A stretch of 64,000 nt of DNA from Tritonibacter scottomollicae (GTDB lineage: Bacteria; Pseudomonadota; Alphaproteobacteria; Rhodobacterales; Rhodobacteraceae): contig NZ_PVUF01000004.1 of NCBI RefSeq assembly GCF_003003215.1, positions 62,001-126,000 on the forward strand, in the 5' to 3' direction. Each line of letters opens with the position of its first letter. Position 1 is the stretch's first letter. A program made the position numbers and the translations under genes. The notes under the pieces are model-generated. The model saw nothing but the letters and a program-made list of their open reading frames with translations, had not been told where the DNA came from and searched no databases. Shown piece by piece: positions 54,068 to 64,000 of this stretch.

Positions 54068-54841
54068 ATGACACTGACCGTCGATCTGAACGCCGACATG
54101 GGAGAGAGCTTCGGCCCCTGGGTGATGGGGCGCGATGCAGAGGTGCTCGATGTGGTCACCTCCGCCAATGTGGCCTGCGGTGTGCACGCCGGGGATTGGG
54201 ATGTCATGGCTCAGACCATGGCGGCGGCAGCGGCGCGCGGCGTTGGCATTGGCGCGCATCCGGGCTTTCCCGACCTTCAGGGATTTGGCCGCCGCAAGAT
54301 GCATTTGCCACACGCCAGCCTGGCGCATCTGGTGCAATATCAGGTGGGCGCTGCGCAAGCGATGGCGCGGGCCGCGGGCACTGAAGTGCGACACCTGAAA
54401 CTGCATGGTGCGATGGCAAATATGGCATCGGCCGATCGTGACATGGCACTGGCGTGCTACGAGGCGGCGCTGGCGGTCGCGCCGGACATCATCATCATGG
54501 TGATGGCGGGCACCCAGCAGCAGGCCGCAGCCGAGGCGCTGGGCTGCAATGTGGCCTGCGAGATATTTGCGGATCGCGCCTATAATGCAGATGCCACCCT
54601 GGTTGACCGCTCGCAGCCCGGTGCGGTGATCCACGACGCGGATCTGGCAGGGCAGCGGATCACGCGGATGGTCAAGGATGGTGCGATTCACGCTGAGGAC
54701 GGCAGCCGCATACCAGCGCGGATCGACACGATTTGCCTGCATGGCGACACGCCCGAGGCGCTGGACATTGCCCGCAGCGTGCGCAGCAGACTGGAAGAGG
54801 CAGGGATCACCTTGCGCAGTTTTGCCGGGGCACCGCTCTGA
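54068..54841 (+). CDS. pxpA: 5-oxoprolinase subunit A (LamB/YcsF family)
   Basis: 257-residue catalytic subunit. The family signature VDLNADMGESFGPW opens the protein, followed by NVACGVHAGDWDVM, GAHPGFPDLQGFGRR and KLHGAMANMA. AAGGAGG lies 10 nt before the ATG at 54068; an earlier ATG in another frame (54061) is not used. It completes pxpBCA. The role is recycling of 5-oxoproline formed from glutamate/glutamine. Confidence 0.95.
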   Translation: MTLTVDLNADMGESFGPWVMGRDAEVLDVVTSANVACGVHAGDWDVMAQTMAAAAARGVGIGAHPGFPDLQGFGRRKMHLPHASLAHLVQYQVGAAQAMARAAGTEVRHLKLHGAMANMASADRDMALACYEAALAVAPDIIIMVMAGTQQQAAAEALGCNVACEIFADRAYNADATLVDRSQPGAVIHDADLAGQRITRMVKDGAIHAEDGSRIPARIDTICLHGDTPEALDIARSVRSRLEEAGITLRSFAGAPL

Positions 54842-54973
54842 CCCTTTGGGTCTCGCGATCCATTGTACAATTTTGCAGCCGGCAAAGGTGCCGCGGCCTG
54901 CCGCTTTCCATCCGATAGCCAGCTAACACGATACCGGTTCAGACCACGCGAATGAACCGTGTGGTCTGTGTGT

Positions 54974-57552
<2,579 letters not shown>

Positions 57553-57593
57553 TCAGAGCAGAGGCACCCACCTGTACCGGGCGGGCGCGACTG

Positions 57594-57710
57594 TCCTAGC
57601 TTCCTACGCCAGTATCAACTGGGTCAGGTTCTAAGGGTCGCGTCACCGGGATTTCTCCCCGTCTGCCTCTCAGTCCCCTCGGCGGGACTCCCCTGCGTAG
57701 CCCTAGGGGT
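57594..57710 (-). promoter_or_regulatory. TPP (thiamine pyrophosphate) riboswitch
   Basis: Minus strand, conserved blocks: GGGGACTGAGAGG, GACCCTTAGAACCTGA and ACTGGCGTAGGAA, with a P1 helix around GCTAGG / CCTAG. This is the classical THI element. It should lower thiC-thiE expression when thiamine pyrophosphate is plentiful. Boundaries are by eye. Confidence 0.95.
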
Positions 57711-57868
57711 AGGGGAGGGCACAGCGTGTCGTCAAGGGGTTTCTCGCCGCCGGGAGTGGCATCCATCACAGGCGCACCTATCGCGCAAAACGTGCTTCTA
57801 TCAAAGCTGAGCGGCGAGAAATTGCGCGGAGCGTCAGATGCCTGCGCGCTTGCGACTCATTTCATATA

Positions 57869-57878
57869 TTATCTATAA
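57869..57878. promoter_or_regulatory. BioR-type operator upstream of bioB
   Basis: TTATCTATAA matches the BioR consensus TTATmkATAA known from alphaproteobacterial biotin genes. It lies 56-65 nt before the bioB start in an AT-rich promoter region. BioR (GntR family) represses biotin synthesis and transport genes when biotin is sufficient; bioR itself is not in the window. Confidence 0.8.
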
Positions 57879-57933
57879 AATACAGATTCACCCACGGCGT
57901 GTGCCGTTCCACCTATTCCAGCGAGGTTTTTCC

Positions 57934-58911
57934 ATGCTCGATACGCCCCCTATCCGCACCAACTGGACCCGGGAAGAGGCGGAGGAGATCTACGCCCAGC
58001 CCTTCATGGATCTGCTGTTTCAGGCCCAGAGCCTGCACCGCCAGATGTTTGATCCCAACGCGGTGCAGAAATCGCGCCTGCTGTCGATCAAGACCGGCGG
58101 CTGCGCCGAGGATTGCGCCTATTGCTCGCAATCCGCCCGCAATGGCGCGCAGCTGCCGGCTTCAAAACTGATCGAGGTGCAGCGGGTGATTGCCGAGGCC
58201 AAGAAGGCCCGCGATGCCGGCGCCACCCGCTACTGCATGGGGGCCGCCTGGCGTGGGCCCAAGACCCGCGACATGGAGCAGCTGGAGGCGATGATCGAAG
58301 GCGTCAAGGCGCTGGGGATGGAGACCTGCATGACCCTGGGCATGCTGGAGCAGGATCAGGTGCTGCGCCTGCGGGATGCGGGTCTCGATTACTACAATCA
58401 CAACATCGACACTTCGGAGCGCTACTACCCGGAGGTCATCACCACCCGCAGCTTTGCCGACCGGATCGACACGTTGGCCCGGGTGCGCGAGGCGGGGATC
58501 AACGTCTGCTCCGGTGGCATTCTCGGCATGGGCGAAGAACGCGGCGACCGGATCGACATGCTGCTAAGCTTGGCCACGTTGCCGGAACATCCCCAGTCGG
58601 TGCCGATCAACATGCTGATTCCGATGGCGGATACGCCACTGGCAGACACACCCCCGCTCGATCCGATCGAATTTGTCCGCACCATTGCTCTGGCCCGCAT
58701 CCTGATGCCCCGCGCGCATGTGCGGCTCTCGGCCGGGCGTACCGAGATGAGCGATGAGCTGCAGGCGATGTGCATCTTTGCCGGGGCCAACTCGATCTTC
58801 ATGGGCGATACGCTCCTGACTGCCGACAACCCCGAGGAAGACGCGGACGAGGCGCTGTTTGACCGGCTGGGTTTGCGCGCGATGGCGGCGGGCAGTCACG
58901 GCACGCGTTAA
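57934..58911 (+). CDS. bioB: Biotin synthase
   Basis: 325-residue radical SAM enzyme that inserts sulfur into dethiobiotin. The cluster motif [15 protein letters not shown] (CX3CX2C) is near residues 47-60, with [16 protein letters not shown] and [17 protein letters not shown] further on, and late RLSAGRTEM. Start at 57934 follows GAGG. No other bio gene is adjacent. BioR control is suggested by the upstream box. Confidence 0.96.
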   Translation: MLDTPPIRTNWTREEAEEIYAQPFMDLLFQAQSLHRQMFDPNAVQKSRLLSIKTGGCAEDCAYCSQSARNGAQLPASKLIEVQRVIAEAKKARDAGATRYCMGAAWRGPKTRDMEQLEAMIEGVKALGMETCMTLGMLEQDQVLRLRDAGLDYYNHNIDTSERYYPEVITTRSFADRIDTLARVREAGINVCSGGILGMGEERGDRIDMLLSLATLPEHPQSVPINMLIPMADTPLADTPPLDPIEFVRTIALARILMPRAHVRLSAGRTEMSDELQAMCIFAGANSIFMGDTLLTADNPEEDADEALFDRLGLRAMAAGSHGTR

Positions 58912-59023
58912 GGGGGGCTGTGATGGGCGGCTGCGACATCAGCCCCGCCCCACGGCCACTGGCGGGGCGGGCGTTTCCGCGCTATCCTGCGTGTCGCGCA
59001 GACGATATGCAAAGGACGATCCC

Positions 59024-59542
59024 ATGCAGCTTGCCTATGTAATGACCGCCGAACGCGGCGCCACCGACCGCCTGCTGACCGCACTTGCGGAACGGCTGGC
59101 GGAAAAGGGCATCCGCACCGCCGGCATCGTGCAAACCAACACCGAATGCTACGACAATAAACTCTGCGACATGGATGTGCGTGTCCTGCCGGAGGGCGAG
59201 ACTATCCGCATTTCGCAATCTCTGGGCGAGGGCGCCCGCGGCTGCCGTCTCAATCCGGACGCGCTGGAGCGGGCTGTCGGCCTTGTGACGGCGGCGCTTG
59301 ACAGCACGCCTGCACCCCAGGTTCTGATCGTCAATAAATTCGGCAAGCATGAGGCGGACGGGCGTGGCATGCGTCCCATCATCGGCGAAGCGCTGGCCAT
59401 GGGGCTGCCCGTCGTCTCCGGCGTCAACCGGATGAATGTCGCAGCCTTTGAAGGCTTTGCCGAAGGCACGGCAACAGAAGCGGAACCGGACCTCGACGCG
59501 CTGGTCGCCTGGGTCGAGGCGGCAGTGTCGGAACCCGCCTGA
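59024..59542 (+). CDS. DUF2478 family protein
   Basis: 172 residues; starts MQLAYVMTAERGATDRLLTA, with CDMDVRVLPEGETIRISQSL and GARGCRLNPDALERAVGLV and VLIVNKFGKHEADGRGMRP. These match DUF2478, a family related to NTPase-like folds and often near molybdenum genes in alphaproteobacteria (from memory). No Walker A motif is clear. Function unknown. The start at 59024 follows AAAGGA. It is 113 nt after bioB. Confidence 0.78.
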   Translation: MQLAYVMTAERGATDRLLTALAERLAEKGIRTAGIVQTNTECYDNKLCDMDVRVLPEGETIRISQSLGEGARGCRLNPDALERAVGLVTAALDSTPAPQVLIVNKFGKHEADGRGMRPIIGEALAMGLPVVSGVNRMNVAAFEGFAEGTATEAEPDLDALVAWVEAAVSEPA

Positions 59543-59582
59543 AGGGCCCAGCTTATGAACCCGCCTGTCAGGGGGATTGCCT

Positions 59583-59620
59583 TCATCTTTTTATAAATAT
59601 CTCGGGGTCCGGGGCAGCGC
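59583..59620. repeat. Intergenic repeat, second copy of the CTCGGGG...GCCCC element
   Basis: CATCTTTTTATAAATATCTC followed by GGGG, then GGGGCAGCGCCCC; it matches 31651-31694 over about 35 nt with few changes. The inner palindrome GGGGC-AGC-GCCCC is preserved. Probably a terminator-associated family element. Confidence 0.6.
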
Positions 59621-59791
59621 CCCGGCGACCGCCCCGCCGCGAAAAAAAACAGGGGCCGCGGGCGGGCAACGCACCGCCTGTAGGGCGCGCGAATATCATC
59701 TGTGCTGATCGAGAATTGGGGCCGAATGTACAAACGGCGAGCCACCATTCATCCTCGCAACACATTGATATTATGTTTGAAAGAGGAAAAA

Positions 59792-59875
59792 TGGTGGGCG
59801 ACCCTGGAATCGAACCAGGCGTGCGTCTCCGCGAGGGAGTTACAGTCCCCTGCCACACCTTGCGGCCTGTCGCCC
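59792..59875 (-). tRNA. tRNA-Tyr (anticodon GTA), CCA encoded
   Basis: Acceptor GGGCGAC / GTCGCCC, anticodon loop CTGTAAC (GTA), long variable arm (class II), T-arm CCTGG-TTCGATT-CCAGG, discriminator A, and encoded CCA. A long variable arm fits tRNA-Tyr. Confidence 0.93.
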
Positions 59876-59994
59876 ACTGTTAGAAGCATGTTGCACCTAA
59901 CGTGGAGGCGTGATTACTAGCGCACCAAACGGGCGTCAACCGGAAAAGCGCAACTTTTTTCCGCCGCCTCGAAATTTGTTTTCCGGAGCAAGCC

Positions 59995-60783
59995 ATGAAC
60001 AAGAAACCCAGCAAGAAACCCGCATGGGTGGTGGACAAGGAAAAGGCCAAGAAAGCCGCCTCGGCAGAAACTGTCTGGCTGTTTGGTCTGCACGCCGTGC
60101 GCGACGCACTGCTGAACCCAAAACGCGAAAAGCTGCAGCTTGTGGTGACCCTGAACGCCCAGAACAAGCTGGAAGAGGCCATCGCCGCATCCGGCATCAC
60201 ACCCGAAGTGGTCGAGCCGCGCAAATTCTCGGTGCCGATCGATCCCGGCTCGGTGCATCAGGGCGCAGCACTGGAAGTGAAGCCACTGAACTGGGGCGGG
60301 CTTGAGGACAATTGCATCGGTGCTGAAATCCCCCGGGTGCTGCTCCTGGACCGGGTGACCGATCCCCATAATGTCGGCGCCATCTTGCGCTCGGCCGAAG
60401 TGCTGGGCGCCTCGGCGGTGATCGGCACCCGCCATCATTCCGCACCGGAGACCGGCGCGCTGGCCAAAACCGCTTCTGGCGCGTTGGAACGCCAGCCCTA
60501 CCTGCGCATGCGCAACCTCTCCGACAGTATCGTCGCGCTGCAGCAAATGGGCTATCTGGTGCTGGGCCTCGATGGTGAGGCCGAGGAAACCATCGAAGAC
60601 GCGGTTGCCGGCCGCACCTCCGACCCGATCGCCCTGGTGCTGGGTGCCGAGGGGCCGGGCCTGCGTCAAAAGACCAAGGAAACGGTCGACAAGCTGGTCA
60701 AGATCGACGCAGCTGGCGGTTTTGGCTCGCTCAATGTTTCAAATGCGGCGGCGCTCTCCCTATATGCCTCCCTGAAGGGATAA
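59995..60783 (+). CDS. rlmB: 23S rRNA (guanosine-2'-O-)-methyltransferase RlmB, TrmH/SpoU family
   Basis: 262-residue SPOUT methyltransferase with a lysine-rich N-terminus and an L30e-like substrate domain (FGLHAVRDALLN). SpoU motifs: LLLDRVTDPHNVGAILRSAE (motif 1), LVLGAEGPGL (motif 2) and GSLNVSNAAALSLY (motif 3). RlmB modifies G2251 of 23S rRNA; other SpoU-family targets are possible. It is followed by the zinc-ribbon gene after 18 nt. Confidence 0.93.
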   Translation: MNKKPSKKPAWVVDKEKAKKAASAETVWLFGLHAVRDALLNPKREKLQLVVTLNAQNKLEEAIAASGITPEVVEPRKFSVPIDPGSVHQGAALEVKPLNWGGLEDNCIGAEIPRVLLLDRVTDPHNVGAILRSAEVLGASAVIGTRHHSAPETGALAKTASGALERQPYLRMRNLSDSIVALQQMGYLVLGLDGEAEETIEDAVAGRTSDPIALVLGAEGPGLRQKTKETVDKLVKIDAAGGFGSLNVSNAAALSLYASLKG

Positions 60784-60801
60784 ACCCAAAGGAGAACCGG
60801 C

Positions 60802-61146
60802 ATCGCACATAAAAGCATCCCCGGCGGAAAGATCATCAGCTGTTGCTATTGCGGCGTGCAGTCGGCCTTTGTGCCGGACAAAACCTTGCACGCGCTGGTC
60901 TGCGGCACCTGTGGCGCGCCGCTCTCCGCCCAGAAGCAACGTCCACTGGCCGACCATAAACGCGCCAAGCTGCCAAAGGTCGCCAAACCGCATAAGGCCA
61001 AGTCGTCCAAAAAGTCGAAATCCGGCGATTGGACGGTGATGGCGGCAGAGCTGGCGACCGCCAAGCTGATGAAGAAGCGAAAGAAGAAGAAAAAGAAATC
61101 CTCGTGGAAAAAGGTCTTTGATGTGATCGAGGACATCTTTGACTGA
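60802..61146 (+). CDS. Small zinc-ribbon protein with apparent AUC start codon
   Basis: About 114 residues. Reading from ATC at 60802 gives (M)AHKSIPGGKIISCCYCG, then a second CGTCG, forming a zinc ribbon with paired cysteines; the C-terminal half is very Lys-rich. AGGAG lies 7 nt before the ATC, and the frame has no ATG, GTG or TTG until GTG at 60856. Using that GTG would delete the first pair of zinc cysteines. Family relatives recalled from Rhodobacteraceae begin MAHKSIPGG or similar. So AUC initiation (or a sequence error ATG to ATC) is likely. Function unknown; perhaps nucleic-acid binding. Confidence 0.75.
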   Translation: MAHKSIPGGKIISCCYCGVQSAFVPDKTLHALVCGTCGAPLSAQKQRPLADHKRAKLPKVAKPHKAKSSKKSKSGDWTVMAAELATAKLMKKRKKKKKKSSWKKVFDVIEDIFD

Positions 61147-61289
61147 CGCATTCAAAATGGTCTGTGACCTCCGGGCTGCACTTGTGCTCAACTCTCGTCA
61201 CGAGATGTTCAATTTCCCGTTTCGCACCTTTTCTGCTCGCGCCGGTGCAGGCATTCTGCCGCTGAACGGTATCTGGACGGAGATCTGAC

Positions 61290-61772
61290 TTGCTGCACCT
61301 GCGCCTGAAACACGCCCTCACCGGGTTCGGTTTTGCGATCTTTGTTGGGACGGCCTTGGCCCTTTCTCCGGCGTCGCGGGCGCAGGCGGATACGATCTAT
61401 ATCTCGATGCAGGACGGCATCGCCATCGGCGGGTATGATCCTGTCTCGTTTCACACAGCGGATCAGCCGAAAAAGGGAGCGCAGGATCACGCGCTTATGT
61501 GGAAAGGTGCGGTCTGGCTGTTTCACACCGCGCATAACCAATCCCGGTTCGAGGCCAACCCACGCGCCTATGCGCCGAAGTTCGGCGGGCACTGCGCCTA
61601 TGGTATCGCGCGTGGGCGGGTCTTCGACGGCAATCCGATGACATGGGAAATTGTCGATGGGCATCTGTATCTCTTTCACACGCCGCGGGTCGAAGCGTTG
61701 TGGATGGCGGAGCGGACCCACATGATCCAGACCGCACATCAGGCCTGGCCGGACGTGTTGGATAAGGATTAG
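61290..61772 (+). CDS. Exported YHS-domain protein
   Basis: 160 residues with an N-terminal hydrophobic signal segment (about 8-33), then a YHS-type domain: GIAIGGYDPVSFHTADQPKK, WKGAVWLFHTAHNQSRFEA and FGGHCAYGIARG. The YHS domain is often metal-linked. TTG start with GGAG at 8 nt; no ATG or GTG fits. Function unknown. Confidence 0.8.
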   Translation: MLHLRLKHALTGFGFAIFVGTALALSPASRAQADTIYISMQDGIAIGGYDPVSFHTADQPKKGAQDHALMWKGAVWLFHTAHNQSRFEANPRAYAPKFGGHCAYGIARGRVFDGNPMTWEIVDGHLYLFHTPRVEALWMAERTHMIQTAHQAWPDVLDKD

Positions 61773-61862
61773 AGGCCTGCAGGCGTCCTGGATTCGTATA
61801 ATCTGCAGTCATCAAGCCTGTGTCATATTCACAAAATTGAGATTGCCTCTTTTATTTCGGCG

Positions 61863-61970
61863 CAACAGCACCAGTTTGAGTAGCAGAGTGCGGCCTTGGA
61901 ACCGTCGCAGATCTTTTTCACTGTCCCTCGTTCCACACCTCGCGCCCGAAGATTCTTCGGGCGCTTTTTT
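61863..61970 (+). ncRNA. Candidate small RNA ending in a strong terminator
   Basis: TTCACA-N17-TTTATT at 61828-61856 resembles a sigma70 promoter, which would start transcription near 61863. The stretch then has no open frame of note and ends at the terminator at 61942-61970. About 108 nt. It could instead be the 3' untranslated end of the YHS gene. No known RNA family is recognised. Confidence 0.35.
61942..61970 (+). terminator. Rho-independent terminator
   Basis: Perfect stem GCGCCCGAA / TTCGGGCGC with loop GATTC, followed by six T. Confidence 0.95.
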
Positions 61971-62036
61971 CATGCAGCTTCAGCAGGGGCGGGCTTCGGG
62001 CTTGCATAGGGCGCGCGGCTTGCGCACAGTCAGCCC

Positions 62037-62501
62037 ATGTATACCGATGCACTTCTCAAGGACATTCTGACCCGCACCAAGGTGATTGCCGTGGTCGGCG
62101 TGTCTCTCAATCCGGTCCGCCCCAGCTACTATGTGGCGCGCTACCTGTCGCTCAAGGGCTATCGTGTGATCCCGGTAAACCCAGGTCACGCGGGCAAGAT
62201 GCTGTTTGGCGAGACCGTTCAGGCCTCGCTGTCGGACATCGAAGGGGAGGTCGACATGGTCGATATCTTCCGCCGCCCCGAGGCGGTGCCGGCCATCGTG
62301 GAGGAGGCCTTGACGGTGTTTACGGACCTGCAGACCATCTGGATGCAGATCGGCGTGGAGCATGCCGAGGCGGCAGCGCAGGCAGAGGCGCGGGGGGTGA
62401 CGGTGATCCAGAACCGCTGTCCTAAGATCGAATACCAGCGCCTGTTCGGCGAGCTACGCCAGGGCGGCTTTGCCACTGGTATCATTTCCTCCAAACTCTG
62501 A
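62037..62501 (+). CDS. CoA-binding (YccU-like) protein
   Basis: 154-residue Rossmann-fold CoA-binding-domain protein: VIAVVGVSLNPVRPSYYVAR, GYRVIPVNPGHAGKMLFGE and EVDMVDIFRRPEAVPAIVEE, ending in VIQNRCPKIEYQRLF. Cytoplasmic; the ligand is inferred from the family and the biochemical role is unknown. Single gene. Confidence 0.92.
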   Translation: MYTDALLKDILTRTKVIAVVGVSLNPVRPSYYVARYLSLKGYRVIPVNPGHAGKMLFGETVQASLSDIEGEVDMVDIFRRPEAVPAIVEEALTVFTDLQTIWMQIGVEHAEAAAQAEARGVTVIQNRCPKIEYQRLFGELRQGGFATGIISSKL

Positions 62502-62559
62502 AGTCTCGCGCAGAGCAGTGGGCAGTACCGCCGCAGTGCCGACGCATCGGCATCAAGGT

Positions 62560-62650
62560 GGGGCTCCCGCCCGTCGGGCGCGCATGAGACATGCGCTGCG
62601 CCGGTTGGGCCCCGCGCCTTGCCTGACGGCAAGGCGCGGGGTCGGTGCCG
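62560..62650. repeat. GC-rich intergenic palindromic repeat, copy 2
   Basis: GGCTCCCGCCCGTCGGGC opens the block, then GCGCGCATGAGACATGCGC, CCGGTTGGGCC and the palindrome CCGCGCCTTGCCTGACGG...GGCGCGGG. It shares order and sequence with 20868-20960. Confidence 0.6.
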
Positions 62651-62714
62651 CAGGTGTGAGCGCGCGCTGGCAGGTGCACCGGGTATGTTACAGACGGGGA
62701 GGAAGGTGCTGGGG

Positions 62715-62749
62715 AGGCGCTTCAGTGGCAGGTCTGCCCTGAAGCGCCT
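62715..62749. repeat. Perfect 11-bp inverted repeat
   Basis: AGGCGCTTCAG and CTGAAGCGCCT flank 13 nt. It lies in the gap between the CoA-binding gene and hisE with no coding sense; likely a hairpin in RNA of either strand. No U-tract. Confidence 0.5.
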
Positions 62750-62872
62750 GTGCAATTCTACTGGGCAAAAGCCCGCCTCAAGGGTGAACCGCGCGTGCCG
62801 CGCGGCCGCTTCAGCGGCCCTTGACCCGGGATTGTGCCCGGGGCGGTATGTTTCGAGGTGCGGGGTCGCGGC

Positions 62873-63190
62873 TCAGGTTTTGGGGCGGGCTGCCTTCTCG
62901 GCGACGCCGCTCAGGCCCTGCCGGTCGGCCAGCACCTGCAGCACGTCGTCCAGTGCCACATCGCGTGCCGCCAGCATCACCAGGAAATGATAGAGCACAT
63001 CTGCGCCCTCAGACGCGAGCCCTGCCTTGTCGTCCTTCACCGCCTCTATGATGGCCTCGATGGCTTCTTCGCCGAATTTCTCCGCACATTTCTCCGGCCC
63101 TTTGGACAGGAGTTTTGCGGTCCAGCTGGTGTCTGGATCGCTGCCCTTGCGGGAGAGAATGGTCTGTTCGAGGTCATGCAGCAGGGTCAT
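62873..63190 (-). CDS. hisE: Phosphoribosyl-ATP diphosphatase
   Basis: 105-residue enzyme of histidine synthesis (second step, hydrolysing PR-ATP to PR-AMP). MazG-like motif EKFGEEAIEAIIEAVKDD and ASEGADVLYHFLVMLAARD are conserved. The start overlaps the unknown gene (ATGA at 63190-63187). HisI is not fused. It ends the operon. Confidence 0.96.
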   Translation of the reverse strand: MTLLHDLEQTILSRKGSDPDTSWTAKLLSKGPEKCAEKFGEEAIEAIIEAVKDDKAGLASEGADVLYHFLVMLAARDVALDDVLQVLADRQGLSGVAEKAARPKT

Positions 63191-63609
63191 CCGAGAAAAT
63201 GCTCCAGTCTTGGATCTTTTATTAGAACCGCATCGATGCAGCTCCAAAACTCAGGCGCATAGCTGGTTTGAAGCACGTCGTCGCGCCCAAGGGGGGTAAA
63301 GAGGCTTATTTTGGCTTTCGCCTCATCCGACCAATCCACGAGCGTGCAGCCACCATCTGGGCCAAAGCGAACTTCGGCTTGCGCGCCCCAGCGTTGATCG
63401 GAAGAGGCACCCTCTCGCCAATCGCCACAGTAAATTGTGATGATCATGGGGACATCGGGGTGTCCGCTGGACCAACGCGCTGAGTACCACGCCAAGAAGT
63501 CGTTGCCCTGATAGAGGTCACCAGTTGCATCTGTGGTGACCGCTCGGCAGCAGTCGCACGGGGTATCGGTAGCCTGCGTCACCTTCACCTCGAGAGACTG
63601 CCAATCCAT
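63187..63609 (-). CDS. Unknown protein encoded between hisF and hisE
   Basis: 140-residue protein. Near the N-terminus it has CDCCRAVTTDATGDLYQ with three close cysteines, then WYSARWSSGHPDVPMIIT, IYCGDWREGASS and PEFWSCIDAVLIKDP. It is coupled to hisE by ATGA and its ATG at 63609 overlaps the hisF stop by one base. I do not recognise the family. The cysteine cluster suggests a metal site. Its position inside a his operon is unusual. Confidence 0.75.
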   Translation of the reverse strand: MDWQSLEVKVTQATDTPCDCCRAVTTDATGDLYQGNDFLAWYSARWSSGHPDVPMIITIYCGDWREGASSDQRWGAQAEVRFGPDGGCTLVDWSDEAKAKISLFTPLGRDDVLQTSYAPEFWSCIDAVLIKDPRLEHFLG

Positions 63610-64000
63610 CACTGCAGCCTCATCGGGATGCCATTGGCGATCATGTGTTGCTTGGCTTCCTGCACAGTATATTCGCCAAAGTGGAAGATCGACGCGGCCA
63701 GCACCGCGCTGGCGCCCCCTTTGGTCACACCGTCAACGAGGTGATCCAGATTGCCGACACCGCCGGAGGCGATCACCGGCACATCCACCGCATCGGAAAT
63801 CGCGCGGGTCATCTCGAGGTTGAAACCCGATTTGGTGCCGTCGCGATCCATTGAGGTCAGCAGGATCTCGCCTGCGCCCTTGGCGGTCACAAGGCGGGCA
63901 AACTCCACCGCGTCGATGCCGGTCTCGCGGCGCCCGCCATGGGTGAAGATCTCCCATTTTCCGGGGGCGACAGATTTGGCGTCGATGGCGCAGACGATGC
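63609..64000 (-). CDS. hisF: Imidazole glycerol phosphate synthase subunit HisF, C-terminal part (cut by window edge)
   Basis: C-terminal half of the cyclase of histidine synthesis. Visible: [48 protein letters not shown] with the second catalytic Asp, and [15 protein letters not shown]. It runs off the right edge; about 130 codons are seen. The stop overlaps the next gene. Confidence 0.96.
   Translation of the reverse strand, partial: IVCAIDAKSVAPGKWEIFTHGGRRETGIDAVEFARLVTAKGAGEILLTSMDRDGTKSGFNLEMTRAISDAVDVPVIASGGVGNLDHLVDGVTKGGASAVLAASIFHFGEYTVQEAKQHMIANGIPMRLQ

Overview
The window looks like a chromosomal segment of a Roseobacter-group Rhodobacteraceae (Alphaproteobacteria), in the neighbourhood of Phaeobacter, Leisingera or Ruegeria. 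The reasons are GC-rich codon use, a TRAP transporter with a betaine/Rieske catabolic cluster, the PrkA/YeaH/SpoVR trio, a BioR box before bioB, the Hsp20-DUF1150 pair, and intergenic palindromes of the kind common in this family. The genus is inferred and cannot be proved from the sequence alone. Both ends cut genes: nrdE on the left and hisF on the right.

Layout. 0-2 kb: class Ib ribonucleotide reductase genes nrdH-nrdI-nrdE (minus strand) behind a cobalamin riboswitch and NrdR-like boxes, then a GFA-family protein. 2-5.5 kb: a hybrid histidine kinase and a secreted trypsin-like protease. 5.6-13.2 kb (minus): a type I secretion system (HlyD, ABC exporter, TolC-like lipoprotein) with its probable substrate, an Ig-like-repeat surface protein. 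13.9-18.7 kb: prkA-yeaH-spoVR operon. 18.9-21.9 kb: glutathione-dependent formaldehyde dehydrogenase, a CueR/HmrR-type regulator and a PHP-domain protein. 23-24.7 kb: a winged-helix/TPR regulator behind an AT-rich leader. 24.9-26.9 kb: tRNA-Gln(TTG) with a small decayed island bounded by a 19-bp repeat of the tRNA 3' end. 26.9-28.4 kb: DNA with almost no recognisable genes.

28.4-36 kb: EamA transporter, lipase, solitary phnM, purE-purK, a polytopic membrane protein, YdcH-like protein, and an Hsp20/DUF1150 operon with a sigma32-like promoter. 36-39 kb: HxlR regulator with tandem palindromes, a SnoaL-like secreted protein, a zinc alcohol dehydrogenase and an Lrp regulator. 39-46 kb: LysR regulator divergent from a TRAP transporter, an acetylpolyamine-amidohydrolase-like deacetylase, RidA and a DadA-like oxidoreductase, together a probable uptake-and-catabolism unit for an N-acylated amine. 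46-52 kb (minus): dimethylglycine/sarcosine dehydrogenase, GlxA/GbdR-type regulator, a small coupled protein, Rieske oxygenase and LysR regulator, probably for glycine betaine or another methylated amine. 52-55 kb: pxpBCA 5-oxoprolinase. 55-59.5 kb: thiC-thiE under a TPP riboswitch, facing bioB under a BioR box, then a DUF2478 protein. 59.8-64 kb: tRNA-Tyr, rlmB, a zinc-ribbon protein apparently starting at AUC, a YHS protein, a candidate sRNA, a CoA-binding protein, and the end of a his operon (hisF, unknown gene, hisE).

No CRISPR array, prophage, intact transposase or rRNA gene was seen. The most distinctive points are the double control of the reductase operon, the tRNA-Gln mini-island, the TRAP/deacetylase cluster, the HxlR operator array, and the AUC-initiated gene.
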